This document shows, in pieces, positions 1 to 7,224 of a DNA stretch of 17,155 nt. Each line of letters opens with the position of its first letter. Position 1 is the stretch's first letter. The notes beneath the pieces are model-generated. The model saw only the letters and a program-made list of their open reading frames with translations. It ran no database searches and was not told the DNA's origin. Source of the DNA: Novosphingobium sp. UBA1948 (GTDB taxonomy: Bacteria > Pseudomonadota > Alphaproteobacteria > Sphingomonadales > Sphingomonadaceae); NCBI GenBank assembly GCA_002336765.1, contig DDES01000172.1:6956-24110 (forward strand), read 5' to 3'. The position numbers and the translations under genes were made by a program.

Positions 1-344
1 TCGACCTTCCATTCGATGGGAAGGCCGTGACAATCCCAACCGGGCACATAGGGCGCGTCCTTGCCCAGCAGACTCTGCGTGCGTACCACCATATCCTTCA
101 GGATGTGGTTCAGCGCATGGCCCACGTGGATATTGCCGTTCGCATAGGGCGGACCATCATGCAGGATGAACTTTTCGCGGCCGACGCGGGCATCGCGCAG
201 CTTGCGGTAAAGGTCCTGATCCTGCCACCCCTTCAGGATAGCCGGCTCCTTCTGGGGCAGGCCAGCCTTCATGGGGAAATCGGTCTTCGGCAGGAAGACG
301 GTCGGTCTGAAGTCTCTAGCTTCTTGGCGCTGCTTTTCGGTCAT
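1..344 (-). CDS. ileS: Isoleucyl-tRNA synthetase, N-terminal part (cut by window edge)
   Basis: Class I aminoacyl-tRNA synthetase that charges tRNA-Ile with isoleucine in the cytosol. Only the first 114 codons lie in the window; the rest runs off the left edge. The visible part has the class I signature as HVGH inside NGNIHVGHALNH, followed by GWDCHGLPIEWKV, which is characteristic of IleS and distinguishes it from ValS and LeuS. The N-terminal FLPKTDFPMKAGLP and LHDGPPYANG blocks also fit IleS. The ATG at 344 is chosen because the protein begins MTEKQRQEARDFRPTVFLPK, as expected for the family; the ribosome-binding site is weak. It follows ribF after a 71-bp gap on the same strand, so it is probably the distal gene of the gpmA-to-ileS cluster. 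The ribF-ileS neighbourhood is common in Proteobacteria, often with lspA downstream, which would lie outside the window. Confidence 0.96.
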   Translation of the reverse strand, partial: MTEKQRQEARDFRPTVFLPKTDFPMKAGLPQKEPAILKGWQDQDLYRKLRDARVGREKFILHDGPPYANGNIHVGHALNHILKDMVVRTQSLLGKDAPYVPGWDCHGLPIEWKV

Positions 345-415
345 GACTGCGGAGCCTTAGCGACTCGGGGCGCTTTCCGCAAATCTTGATAAGAGCCGTT
401 GCCGAGGCTTTTGGC

Positions 416-1354
416 TCAAAGATTCCCGACCGGCGCCAACAGGTCGCGCGCCTTGTCGCAATCCTTTGCGATCTGCGCCACCAGCGCATCGAGCGAATCG
501 AACTTTTCCTCGCCCCGCAGGAAGGCATGAAAGGCCACCTCGATCTCCTGACCATAGAGATCGCCGGAAAAATCAAAGAAATGCGGCTCGAGCAGTTCCT
601 TGGGAGGATCGAAATGCGGGCGTATGCCGATATTGGCCGCCCCTTTCAGCAAACGCCCGTCGGGCAGGCGACCTGTCACCGCATAGATGCCATAGGCGGG
701 GCGCAGATAATCGCCCAGCGCCAGATTGGCCGTGGGAAAGCCGATCTCGCGCCCCAGCTTGTCGCCATGCTGCACCATCCCGCGCAGCGTGAAAGGCCGC
801 GTCAACAGCTTGGCCGCCTCCACCGGATCGCCGCTTTTGAGCGCCTGGCGCACGCGGCTGGAGGATACCACCTCGCCATCGAGCAGCACCGGCCCCACCG
901 CCCGCGCGCCCATGCCGATCTCCGCGCCCATGCCGCGCAAGGTTTCTACCGAGCCCGAGCGGCCCTTGCCAAAGGTGAAGTCCTTGCCCGTCACCACGCC
1001 CGCCGCGCCCAAGTGCTGGCCCAGCATCGTATAGACCCAGTCATGCGCGCTGCTGGCCGCCATCGCTGCGTCAAAGGCGAAGACCAGCATGGCATCCACA
1101 CCGGCATCGGCGAACCATTGCTGCCGCTGGTCGAAATTGGACAGGCGGAAAGGCGCGGAACCCTTGGCGAAAAATTCCACCGGATGGGGATCGAACGTGG
1201 CGACAATCGCGGGCCGCCCTTCCTCCTTCGCCCAACGCACAGCCTCGCCCACCACGGCCTGATGGCCCAGATGGAAACCGTCGAAATTGCCCAGCGCGAT
1301 GATCGCGCCGCGCAAGGTTTGCGGCATGGGCTGGCGGGAGGAGAGGCGAATCAT
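416..1354 (-). CDS. ribF: Bifunctional riboflavin kinase / FAD synthetase
   Basis: Phosphorylates riboflavin to FMN and adenylylates FMN to FAD in the cytosol. The product is 312 aa, the normal length. The N-terminal nucleotidyltransferase domain shows GNFDGFHLGH (22-31), TFDPHP (53-58), GKDFTFGKGRSG (123-134) and SSSRVR (164-169). The C-terminal kinase domain shows GREIGFPTANL (201-211), whose PTAN binds Mg-ATP, NIGIRPHFD (241-249), and Glu257 in the position of the usual catalytic Glu. The NIGxRP block has His where many homologues have Thr; I do not know whether this matters. The start is 8 nt after the folA stop, so the two are probably translated from one message. No clear Shine-Dalgarno precedes this ATG; the second ATG (residue 10) is possible, but the longer form matches what I recall of sphingomonad homologues. 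I see no FMN riboswitch. Confidence 0.96.
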   Translation of the reverse strand: MIRLSSRQPMPQTLRGAIIALGNFDGFHLGHQAVVGEAVRWAKEEGRPAIVATFDPHPVEFFAKGSAPFRLSNFDQRQQWFADAGVDAMLVFAFDAAMAASSAHDWVYTMLGQHLGAAGVVTGKDFTFGKGRSGSVETLRGMGAEIGMGARAVGPVLLDGEVVSSSRVRQALKSGDPVEAAKLLTRPFTLRGMVQHGDKLGREIGFPTANLALGDYLRPAYGIYAVTGRLPDGRLLKGAANIGIRPHFDPPKELLEPHFFDFSGDLYGQEIEVAFHAFLRGEEKFDSLDALVAQIAKDCDKARDLLAPVGNL

Positions 1355-1362
1355 GGGCTGCG

Positions 1363-1848
1363 CTATAACGACCGCACCAGCGTGACAAAAGTGTAGGCAG
1401 GCTTGCCTTCTCGGGCAGGATTCTCATTACGCGCCACTTCGCGCCAGTGCGGGGCGATGGCGGGCATAAAGGTGTCGCCCTGCGCCGCGATATGCACCTG
1501 TGTCAGTTCGATGCGGGTGGCCAGCGGCTCAAACAGGGCATAGATTTCCGCCCCGCCGATGATTGCCACCTCGCCGTCGCCCGCCAGAGCCAGCGCATCT
1601 TCCACGCTATGCACAACCTCCGCGCCCGCCGCGTTCCAGCCCGAGTCGCGGGTCAGCACGATGTGACGCCGACCGGGCAAGGGGGCGGGGAAACTCTCGA
1701 AGGTCTTGCGCCCCATAATCATCGGCTTACCCGATGTCAGCGCCTTGAAATGCCTGAGATCGGCGGGCAAATGCCACGGCAGCGCGCCATCGCGCCCGAT
1801 CACGCCATTATCCGCGCGGGCATAAATCAGGACAATCTCGCGGCTCAT
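1363..1848 (-). CDS. folA: Dihydrofolate reductase
   Basis: Reduces dihydrofolate to tetrahydrofolate with NADPH, supplying one-carbon units for thymidylate, purines and methionine. The product is 161 aa, typical of chromosomal FolA. The sequence shows the substrate loop NGVIGRDGALPWHLPADLRHFK with the acidic Asp30, the NADPH-binding GRKTFES (46-52), LPGRRHIVLTR (57-67) and IIGGAEIY (96-103), and a DTFMP block (125-129). The ATG overlaps the purK stop in an ATGA arrangement (1845-1848), which points to translational coupling. The next gene, ribF, starts 8 nt downstream. Lying between purine and flavin genes fits its role in cofactor supply. There is no sign of mobility or of being a resistance-type dfr gene. 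Confidence 0.97.
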   Translation of the reverse strand: MSREIVLIYARADNGVIGRDGALPWHLPADLRHFKALTSGKPMIMGRKTFESFPAPLPGRRHIVLTRDSGWNAAGAEVVHSVEDALALAGDGEVAIIGGAEIYALFEPLATRIELTQVHIAAQGDTFMPAIAPHWREVARNENPAREGKPAYTFVTLVRSL

Positions 1849-2903
1849 TCCAGCATGAGCCGCGTCACATGGCCCATCTTGCGACCGGGGCGGGCGGCGG
1901 CTTTGCCGTAAAGGTGCAGATGGTTGGCCGGATCGGCAAGGATCGTGGGCCAGTCATGCGCATCATCACCGATCAGATTGGTCATGCGCGCGCCCTTCAC
2001 CGCCAGCGTGGTGAGGCCCAAAGGCAGACCGCAAATGGCGCGGATATGGTTCTCGAACTGGCTGGTGAGCGCGCCCTCAATGGTCCAGTGCCCCGAATTA
2101 TGGACGCGCGGCGCCATCTCGTTGAACACCGGCCCCTGCTCGGTGGCGAAGAATTCCAGCGTCAGCACACCGACATAATCGAGCGCCTCGGCCACCTTTT
2201 GCGCCAGCGCGCGGGCCTCGGGGACCTGCGCCGCGATGGCGGGCGGCGCGGGAACAGTGGTGGTATCGAGAATGCCCGACACATGCACATTGTCCGCGCT
2301 GTCCCAGAACATCACCGCGCCACCGGCATCGCGCACAAGGATCACGCTGAATTCGGCGAAGAAGTTGATGAAGCCCTCATAGATCAGCGGCTTGGCAGGC
2401 AGATCGAGGCTGGCCGCATCGGCAGGCGCCATGATCCGCCATTGGCCCTTGCCATCATAGCCATCGCGGCGGGTTTTCAGGATCGCGGGCGTGCCGATCT
2501 CCTCCACCGCGCGGGCCAGATCAGCCGCATTGTCCACCGCCATGAAAGGCGCGGGGCGTCCGCCCAGTTCGGTCACGAAGGTCTTTTCGTTCAGCCGGTC
2601 CTGCGCGGTTTCCAGCGCGCGGGGATGGGGCAACAGCGGCACGTCCCCCAGCGCCGCCAAGGGCGCCACCGGCACATTCTCGAACTCGTAGGTCACCACC
2701 GCGCAATCCGCCGCGAAACGGGCCAGCGCCGCCTCATCGGTGAATTCGGCCTGCGTGAATCGGCTGCACACTTCCGCCGCGATCGAATCAGCCTCGGGCG
2801 CGAAAATATGCACGCGATAGCCGAGCCGCGCGGCGGCAAAGGCCATCATCCGGCCCAGTTGCCCGCCGCCCAGAATGCCGATCGTTTCGCCCGGTGCAAT
2901 CAT
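1845..2903 (-). CDS. purK: N5-carboxyaminoimidazole ribonucleotide synthase (PurK)
   Basis: ATP-grasp enzyme that carboxylates AIR with ATP and bicarbonate to N5-CAIR, the first half of AIR carboxylation in purine synthesis. The product is 352 aa, full length for the family. Visible blocks are LGGGQLGRM (11-19), YEFENVP (72-78), the glycine-rich ATP loop TRRDGYDGKGQ (144-154), the metal- and substrate-binding NEMAPRVHNSGHWT (261-274), and a C-terminal YGK...GRKMGHV segment (332-346). It starts 12 nt after purE, and its product is the PurE substrate, so the two work as consecutive steps. The stop overlaps the folA start by 4 nt. A GGAG lies about 15 nt upstream, across the purE stop; this is farther than ideal, but no better start is seen. 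Confidence 0.97.
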   Translation of the reverse strand: MIAPGETIGILGGGQLGRMMAFAAARLGYRVHIFAPEADSIAAEVCSRFTQAEFTDEAALARFAADCAVVTYEFENVPVAPLAALGDVPLLPHPRALETAQDRLNEKTFVTELGGRPAPFMAVDNAADLARAVEEIGTPAILKTRRDGYDGKGQWRIMAPADAASLDLPAKPLIYEGFINFFAEFSVILVRDAGGAVMFWDSADNVHVSGILDTTTVPAPPAIAAQVPEARALAQKVAEALDYVGVLTLEFFATEQGPVFNEMAPRVHNSGHWTIEGALTSQFENHIRAICGLPLGLTTLAVKGARMTNLIGDDAHDWPTILADPANHLHLYGKAAARPGRKMGHVTRLMLE

Positions 2904-2915
2904 CGTCGCGGATGC

Positions 2916-3404
2916 TTACTCCGGCCGCTCGGCCACGCTGTCGGTCTGCGCGGTGCGGAAATTCTTCACCCGCTCCGACAGGGCCGGATCGGAGATCGCC
3001 AGAATCTTGGCCGCCAGCAGGCCGGCATTGGTCGCCCCCGCCTCGCCAATCGCCAGACAGCCCACAGGCACGCCCGCCGGCATCTGCACGATCGACAGCA
3101 GCGAATCCTGACCCGACAGCATCTTGGACTGCACCGGAACGCCCAGCACCGGCAGATGCGTCATCGAGGCCACCATGCCCGGAAGATGCGCCGCGCCGCC
3201 CGCGCCCGCGATGATCACCTTGAAACCCTGATCGCCCGCCGTCTTGGCGAATTCCACCAGACGGTCCGGCGTGCGATGCGCCGAGACGATGCGCACATCA
3301 TGCTCCACGCCCAGCTGCGTCAGGATGTCTGCGGCTTTCTTCATCGTGTGCCAGTCGGACTGGCTGCCCATAACAATGGAAACGAGGGCACCGGGACGTG
3401 GCAT
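2916..3404 (-). CDS. purE: N5-carboxyaminoimidazole ribonucleotide mutase (PurE)
   Basis: Class I PurE, which converts N5-CAIR to CAIR in de novo purine synthesis; family members form octamers in the cytosol. The product is 162 aa. Motifs in order are MGSQSDW (12-18), SAHRTP with the catalytic-region His (41-46), GAGGAAHLPGM (67-77), GVPV (88-91) and MPAGVPVG (108-115). Presence of purK next door confirms the class I, two-enzyme route. The ATG at 3404 has an AAAGG about 7 nt upstream that overlaps the end of gpmA, 4 nt before the purE start, so the two genes are almost certainly cotranscribed. Nothing is missing from the active site as far as can be seen. Confidence 0.97.
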   Translation of the reverse strand: MPRPGALVSIVMGSQSDWHTMKKAADILTQLGVEHDVRIVSAHRTPDRLVEFAKTAGDQGFKVIIAGAGGAAHLPGMVASMTHLPVLGVPVQSKMLSGQDSLLSIVQMPAGVPVGCLAIGEAGATNAGLLAAKILAISDPALSERVKNFRTAQTDSVAERPE

Positions 3405-3408
3405 AATC

Positions 3409-4095
3409 TTACCTTTCCGAGAGGTAGTAACGCTCGAGCGCGTTCAGTTGGTCGTCCAGTTCATAGATGATGGGCTGGCCGGTGGGGATTTCGAGGTTGA
3501 GGATGTCCTCGTCCGAAATCTTCGAGAGATGCTTGACCAGCGCGCGCAGCGAATTGCCATGCGCCGCCACGATCACCGTCTCGCCCTTGGCGAGCTGGGG
3601 GGCGATCTGCGCCTCGTAATAGGGCAGCACACGATCGATCGTCAGCTTGAGCGATTCGGTGTTGGGAATGGCGATACCGGCGTAGCGCGGATCCTTCTTG
3701 AGATCGAACTCGCTGCCATCTTCCAGCACCGGCGGCGGCACGTCAAAGCTGCGGCGCCAGATCTTGACCTGATCCTCGCCATGTTTGGCTGCCGTCTCGG
3801 CCTTGTCGAGGCCGGTCAGCCCGCCATAGTGGCGCTCGTTCAGATGCCAGTCCTTATACTCGGGGATCCACACACGGCCGGCGGCTTCGAGCGCGAGATG
3901 CAGCGTGCGGATGGCGCGGGTCTGGAAGCTGGTGAAGGCCACCGTGGGCAGGATGCCCTTGTCCTTGAGCAAGGCGCCCGCGGCACGGGCCTCGCCCTCG
4001 CCTTTTTCGGTGAGATCGACATCCCACCAGCCGGTGAAGCGGTTTTCGAGGTTCCACTGGCTCTGGCCGTGGCGGACAAGGATCAGACGAGGCAC
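3409..4095 (-). CDS. gpmA: 2,3-bisphosphoglycerate-dependent phosphoglycerate mutase
   Basis: Interconverts 3- and 2-phosphoglycerate in lower glycolysis and gluconeogenesis. The 228-aa length fits the dPGM group of the histidine phosphatase superfamily. The phosphohistidine motif is LVRHGQSQWN (6-15, His9), Arg60 lies in FTSFQTRA, Glu87 in NERHYGGL acts as the proton donor, and the second catalytic His179 is in AAHGNSLR. The start codon is GTG, preceded by GGGAG about 10 nt upstream. No ATG upstream fits better, and MPRLILVRHG is the normal N-terminus. It lies 4 nt before purE and about 90 bp after a 53-aa co-directional gene. It is likely the first large gene of the minus-strand transcription unit running to ileS. 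Confidence 0.96.
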   Translation of the reverse strand: MPRLILVRHGQSQWNLENRFTGWWDVDLTEKGEGEARAAGALLKDKGILPTVAFTSFQTRAIRTLHLALEAAGRVWIPEYKDWHLNERHYGGLTGLDKAETAAKHGEDQVKIWRRSFDVPPPVLEDGSEFDLKKDPRYAGIAIPNTESLKLTIDRVLPYYEAQIAPQLAKGETVIVAAHGNSLRALVKHLSKISDEDILNLEIPTGQPIIYELDDQLNALERYYLSER

Positions 4096-4188
4096 TTCTA
4101 TCGCACTCCCTTATCAGGTCAGGCGGGGTGGCCAGGCTGCCGCCCCTTTCCTGCGGCCCTAGACCGGCAGGGCAGGTTTGGAAACCGG

Positions 4189-4350
4189 TTATTTGCCCCG
4201 ATTCGCGGCTTTTGTGTCCTCTGGTGTAGTGAGTGCGCGGGCCTGCGCCTTGCGGCGGCGCAAATTCTCGCGCAGCTTGGCGGCCAATCGCTCCTCGCGC
4301 GAAAGCGGGGTTTCCCGAGGGGTTGCGGGGGGTGTGTCGGGGTCGTTCAT
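4189..4350 (-). CDS. Small basic conserved protein (53 aa)
   Basis: A 53-aa protein beginning MNDPDTPPATPRETPLSREE. The N-terminal third is Pro/Thr-rich. Residues 18-40 are highly charged and likely helical (SREERLAAKLRENLRRRKAQ), and the tail is short and polar. It has no membrane segment and no cysteines. I recall similar small proteins with an SREERLAAKLRENLRRRKAQ core beside gpmA or tRNA genes in sphingomonads, but know no function. A basic helix like this could bind nucleic acid or ribosomes; that is a guess. The frame stays open further upstream, but the upstream part is antisense to the tRNA and cannot be coding. Internal ATG 4350 is therefore taken as the start. It is on the same strand as gpmA, 93 nt away. 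Confidence 0.65.
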   Translation of the reverse strand: MNDPDTPPATPRETPLSREERLAAKLRENLRRRKAQARALTTPEDTKAANRGK

Positions 4351-4398
4351 GGCGGTTTGGCTCTGGTTTGCGGGCCCTATCGCTTTTGCCCAAGCACA

Positions 4399-4432
4399 CG
4401 CGCTTGACAAGCGCGATTTCCCCAGCCAATAG
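4399..4432 (+). promoter_or_regulatory. Candidate tRNA-Thr promoter with palindrome over the -35
   Basis: A consensus TTGACA (4404-4409) lies about 70 nt upstream of the tRNA. It sits inside a perfect 17-bp palindrome, CGCGCTTGACAAGCGCG (4399-4415), with 8-bp arms and one central A. A weak -10 candidate CAATAG lies 17 bp downstream (4427-4432), which would put the start near 4439. The TTGACA is seen directly; the promoter assignment is inference, and the -10 matches the consensus poorly. Confidence 0.45.
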
Positions 4433-4479
4433 CGCGCCTCCGCTGCGGCGTTGCCTCGGCGTGATGATGACTGTGGTGT

Positions 4480-4554
<75 letters not shown>

Positions 4555-4598
4555 CAGACATCGCGATCCCCCATCATCACTGGGCGAAGGATTGCCAC

Positions 4599-4712
4599 AT
4601 GACCAAACCCGCCAACACCGGCATTCCGCGCTGGCTGATCTATGCCTTTATCGGCAAGATGGTGCTGGCGGTTGCGATTGTCGGCGCGGTGCTGTGGTGG
4701 GCGCAGCGCTGA
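4599..4712 (+). CDS. Small single-pass membrane protein (37 aa)
   Basis: A 37-aa protein starting MTKPANTGIPRWLIYAFIGK. Residues 13-34 form one hydrophobic segment (WLIYAFIGKMVLAVAIVGAVLWW), with a basic residue on either side, so it should span the inner membrane once. The start has a GAAGGA 7 nt upstream. It begins 44 nt after the tRNA-Thr CCA end and could be read through from the tRNA promoter. It ends one base before the stop of the converging gene on the minus strand, with no terminator between them. A longer in-frame extension exists, but it would run through the tRNA and is rejected. Function unknown. Confidence 0.6.
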   Translation: MTKPANTGIPRWLIYAFIGKMVLAVAIVGAVLWWAQR

Positions 4713-4713
4713 T

Positions 4714-5202
4714 CTATTGCGCGGGCGAGGGAGCGGGGGCGGGTGTAGCCTCTGGCGCCGGAGCAGGGGCTGACGCGGCGGTGGGCACCACGGCAGGCTT
4801 CTTCACCTTGGTATAGGGAACGAACTGGTTGAGCCCCACCGAACCATGCCAGAAGGACGGGCCACCGCGTGTGTAGAGCTGCACGATGTCGAGCTTGCAG
4901 AGCTGCGAACCCCAGGTCTTGGTGACGAGAATATCATCATCGCTCAGCGACTGGGGGAAATCGGGGCGGTTCACATAGAGCGTGCCCATCGCTTCATAGA
5001 CGATGGCGGTCTTGTCGATGATCGTGGTGCCGTTGAGCGCTGTGAGCGAGACACAATCAACCGGCTTGCCCGCCACGCGGCCCTCCAGCATCTTGGCCAG
5101 TTGCTGCTCGCCGGTCAGCCTTTCACGGGCGCAAAGCGGTGAGGCAGCCAGAGCGGCCCCTGCCAGAGCCAGAACCGTGATCGAACGCAGTGTGGTGGTC
5201 AT
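4714..5202 (-). CDS. Secreted hypothetical protein with Ala/Pro-rich tail (DUF6491-like)
   Basis: A 162-aa exported protein. Residues 1-25 are a signal peptide (MTTTLRS, then a hydrophobic Ala/Leu core, cleavage probably near ASPLCA). The mature domain (about 30-132) has Cys50 in VDCVSL and Cys102 in SQLCKLD, a likely disulfide pair, plus IIDKTAIVYEAMGTLYVNRP. This layout recalls DUF6491-type periplasmic proteins of sphingomonads, but I hold that family call loosely. The tail (136-162) is low-complexity Ala/Pro, probably a flexible linker. The start has GGGAG 6-7 nt upstream. It follows tldD after 68 bp on the same strand and may be cotranscribed. It is not an obvious lipoprotein, because SPLC does not match a lipobox. 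Confidence 0.75.
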   Translation of the reverse strand: MTTTLRSITVLALAGAALAASPLCARERLTGEQQLAKMLEGRVAGKPVDCVSLTALNGTTIIDKTAIVYEAMGTLYVNRPDFPQSLSDDDILVTKTWGSQLCKLDIVQLYTRGGPSFWHGSVGLNQFVPYTKVKKPAVVPTAASAPAPAPEATPAPAPSPAQ

Positions 5203-5270
5203 ACTCACTCTCCCGCAACCCTGTCGAGTCGGCAGGCTATGCCGCCCAAGCTGAACCGCAAATGAGCGGC

Positions 5271-6698
5271 TTAACCGGTGCCGCCCACGGTCAGGCCTTC
5301 GACCAGCAGCGTGGGCTGGCCGACGCCTGCGGGCACCGACTGGCCACCCTTGCCGCAAATGCCGATGCCCTCATCCAGCGCCATATCGTTACCGATGCCG
5401 GTCACGCGGGTCAGCACGCTGGGGCCGTCGCCGATGAGGGTAGCACCCTTGATCGGAGCGCCCAGCTTGCCATTTTCCACCACATAGGCCTCGGTGCAGG
5501 AGAACACGAATTTGCCGCTGGTGATATCCACCTGCCCGCCGCCAAAACTCTTGGCGAAAATGCCGTGTTTGATGCGCGAGAGCAGCTCGGCGGGATCATC
5601 CTCGCCCCCGCGCATGAAGGTGTTGGTCATGCGCGGCAGCGGCGAATGGGCGTAATTCTCGCGGCGGCCATTGCCGGTGGGGGCCACGCCCATCATGCGG
5701 GCCGACAGACGGTCGTGGATATAGCCCTTGAGGATGCCATCCTCGATCAGCACATTTTCCTGAGTCGGCGTGCCTTCATCGTCCACGCTCAGCGAGCCGC
5801 GACGGCCCGCGATGCTGCCATCATCCACCACGGTGACGCCCCTGGCCGCGACGCGCTCGCCGATGCGGCCGGAAAAGGCGCTGGTGCCCTTGCGGTTGAA
5901 ATCGCCTTCCAGACCGTGGCCGACCGCCTCGTGCAACAGCACGCCCGGCCATCCCGGCGCCAGCAGCACGGTCATCTCGCCCGCCGGTGCGGCCACCGAT
6001 TCGAGATTGGTGAGCGCCTGCGCCAGAGCCTCGTCGATCCCGCGATTCCAAGTTTCGGGCTGGAACAGCAGATCATAGAGATAACGCCCGCCGATCCCGA
6101 AACTGCCCGTCTCGCGGCGGCCATTCTGTTCCACCACCACGCTGATGCTGAGCCGCACCAGCGGGCGCACGTCCGTCACCGCATCGGCATCGGCGCGCAC
6201 GATCTCCACCACCGACCACGAGCCGGTGATCGAGGCGCTGACCTGCGCCACGCGTGGATCGCGGGCGCGGGCGGCGGCATCAATCTGTTCGAGCAGCGCC
6301 ACCTTCGCGGCGAACTCCACCCCGTCCAGCGGCGAGGCATCGGTGTAAAGGTGGCGGTTGGTGCGCGCGGGAGGCGCAGCGGGGCGGTCCTGTGCCGGAT
6401 CGAGGAGAGAGAGCGTTTCCCCCGCGCGGGCAATCGCGGCGGCGGAAATCTCGTTGGCATGGGCAAAGCCGGTCATCTCGCCCGACACGCCACGCAGGCC
6501 AAAGCCCGCATCGCGGCTGTAGTCGCAGGTTTTCAGCCGCCCGTCATCAAAGCCGAAAGCTTCCGAAGTGGTGAATTGCAGGAACAACTCGCCATCGTCG
6601 CAAGAGGCCAGCGCGCGCGACACAAGGCTGCGCGCCTCGTCGGGTTCAAGCTGGCCGGAACGGTAGAGGAGCGAACGGGGATCGGCGGAAAATGTCAT
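5271..6698 (-). CDS. tldD: TldD metalloprotease subunit
   Basis: TldD of the TldD/TldE (PmbA) protease, which in E. coli degrades unfolded peptides and takes part in maturing microcin B17 and clearing CcdA. The product is 475 aa, normal for the family. The zinc site shows as HEAVGH (256-261), with the expected C-terminal ligand Cys448 in GICGKGGQSVPAGVGQPTLLV. The N-terminal part has the DDGRLKTCDYSRDAGFGLRGVSG block. I chose the ATG at 6698, because the product then starts MTFSADPRSLLYR as in sphingomonad homologues. A TTG at 6725 would add 9 residues. Neither has a convincing ribosome-binding site. The partner gene tldE is not in the window, which is common. It follows the zf-CHCC gene by 83 bp. 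Confidence 0.95.
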   Translation of the reverse strand: MTFSADPRSLLYRSGQLEPDEARSLVSRALASCDDGELFLQFTTSEAFGFDDGRLKTCDYSRDAGFGLRGVSGEMTGFAHANEISAAAIARAGETLSLLDPAQDRPAAPPARTNRHLYTDASPLDGVEFAAKVALLEQIDAAARARDPRVAQVSASITGSWSVVEIVRADADAVTDVRPLVRLSISVVVEQNGRRETGSFGIGGRYLYDLLFQPETWNRGIDEALAQALTNLESVAAPAGEMTVLLAPGWPGVLLHEAVGHGLEGDFNRKGTSAFSGRIGERVAARGVTVVDDGSIAGRRGSLSVDDEGTPTQENVLIEDGILKGYIHDRLSARMMGVAPTGNGRRENYAHSPLPRMTNTFMRGGEDDPAELLSRIKHGIFAKSFGGGQVDITSGKFVFSCTEAYVVENGKLGAPIKGATLIGDGPSVLTRVTGIGNDMALDEGIGICGKGGQSVPAGVGQPTLLVEGLTVGGTG

Positions 6699-6781
6699 TC
6701 CGCCGATATAGGCCTGTTGGGGCAAGGCGCAAGGACAGTGCCGGTGCAGAAAGCTTCAGGCGGATGGCTGAAGCGCACCCA

Positions 6782-6982
6782 TCAATGCCCGTGGGCATCG
6801 TCCAGAATGAAGCGCTTGTCGCAATAAGGGCAATCGACAAAGCCGCGCTCGTCAATTTCGAGATAGACGCGCGGATGGCCCAGGGCCGCCGGTTTGAACG
6901 CGCCGGTCGAACGGATGTCGCCCGCGCCATCGCAAGCGACGCGGTGGGTGTGGACGGTGACGGTTTCCTGTGTCGTGCTCAT
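6782..6982 (-). CDS. zf-CHCC zinc-finger protein
   Basis: A 66-aa protein with the zf-CHCC pattern. The ligands are Cys17 in RVACDG, His36 in LGHPRVYLEID, and Cys51/Cys54 in CPYCDKRF. The family is related to the mitochondrial complex I accessory subunit NDUFS6. In alphaproteobacteria it is found as a small standalone protein, and a link to complex I is suggested by family rather than shown here. The protein ends DDAHGH, which adds potential metal ligands. The ATG at 6982 is chosen because the domain begins right after it; a longer version would add 19 residues of no family character. It is the first gene of the minus-strand trio ending at 4714 and is divergent from the glycosyltransferase gene, with 242 bp between the starts. 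Confidence 0.87.
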   Translation of the reverse strand: MSTTQETVTVHTHRVACDGAGDIRSTGAFKPAALGHPRVYLEIDERGFVDCPYCDKRFILDDAHGH

Positions 6983-7224
6983 GGACGCACCCGATAGCAC
7001 CGCCCCGCGCCTATTTCCAGCCCAACCACACCCCGTCACATTCTGTTACAACTATCCGCTTGGTCTGCCCGCCCGACCGGCCTAGGCTGGTTGTATAACA
7101 AAAGTTTGCGCAGGTGTGGTGTAAAAGGCTGGAGTGGGCGTTCATTCCGTCCTAACCTGACTGGGCAAGTTTGCTTCCATCCATGCCGCAATCCGTTGGC
7201 AACAGGGGTGAGGTCGAAAGCACG

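Noticed and set aside
345..415. FMN or other riboswitch around ribF
   Set aside because: The gaps beside ribF (71 bp and 8 bp) are too short for the FMN riboswitch and show none of its conserved stems.
1869..3470. 533-codon open frame on the plus strand
   Set aside because: It is antisense to purK and purE, is rich in His/Arg/Gly as shadow frames in high-GC DNA are, and has no recognisable domain.
5190..6827. 545-codon open frame on the plus strand
   Set aside because: Antisense shadow of tldD, which has complete family motifs on the other strand.
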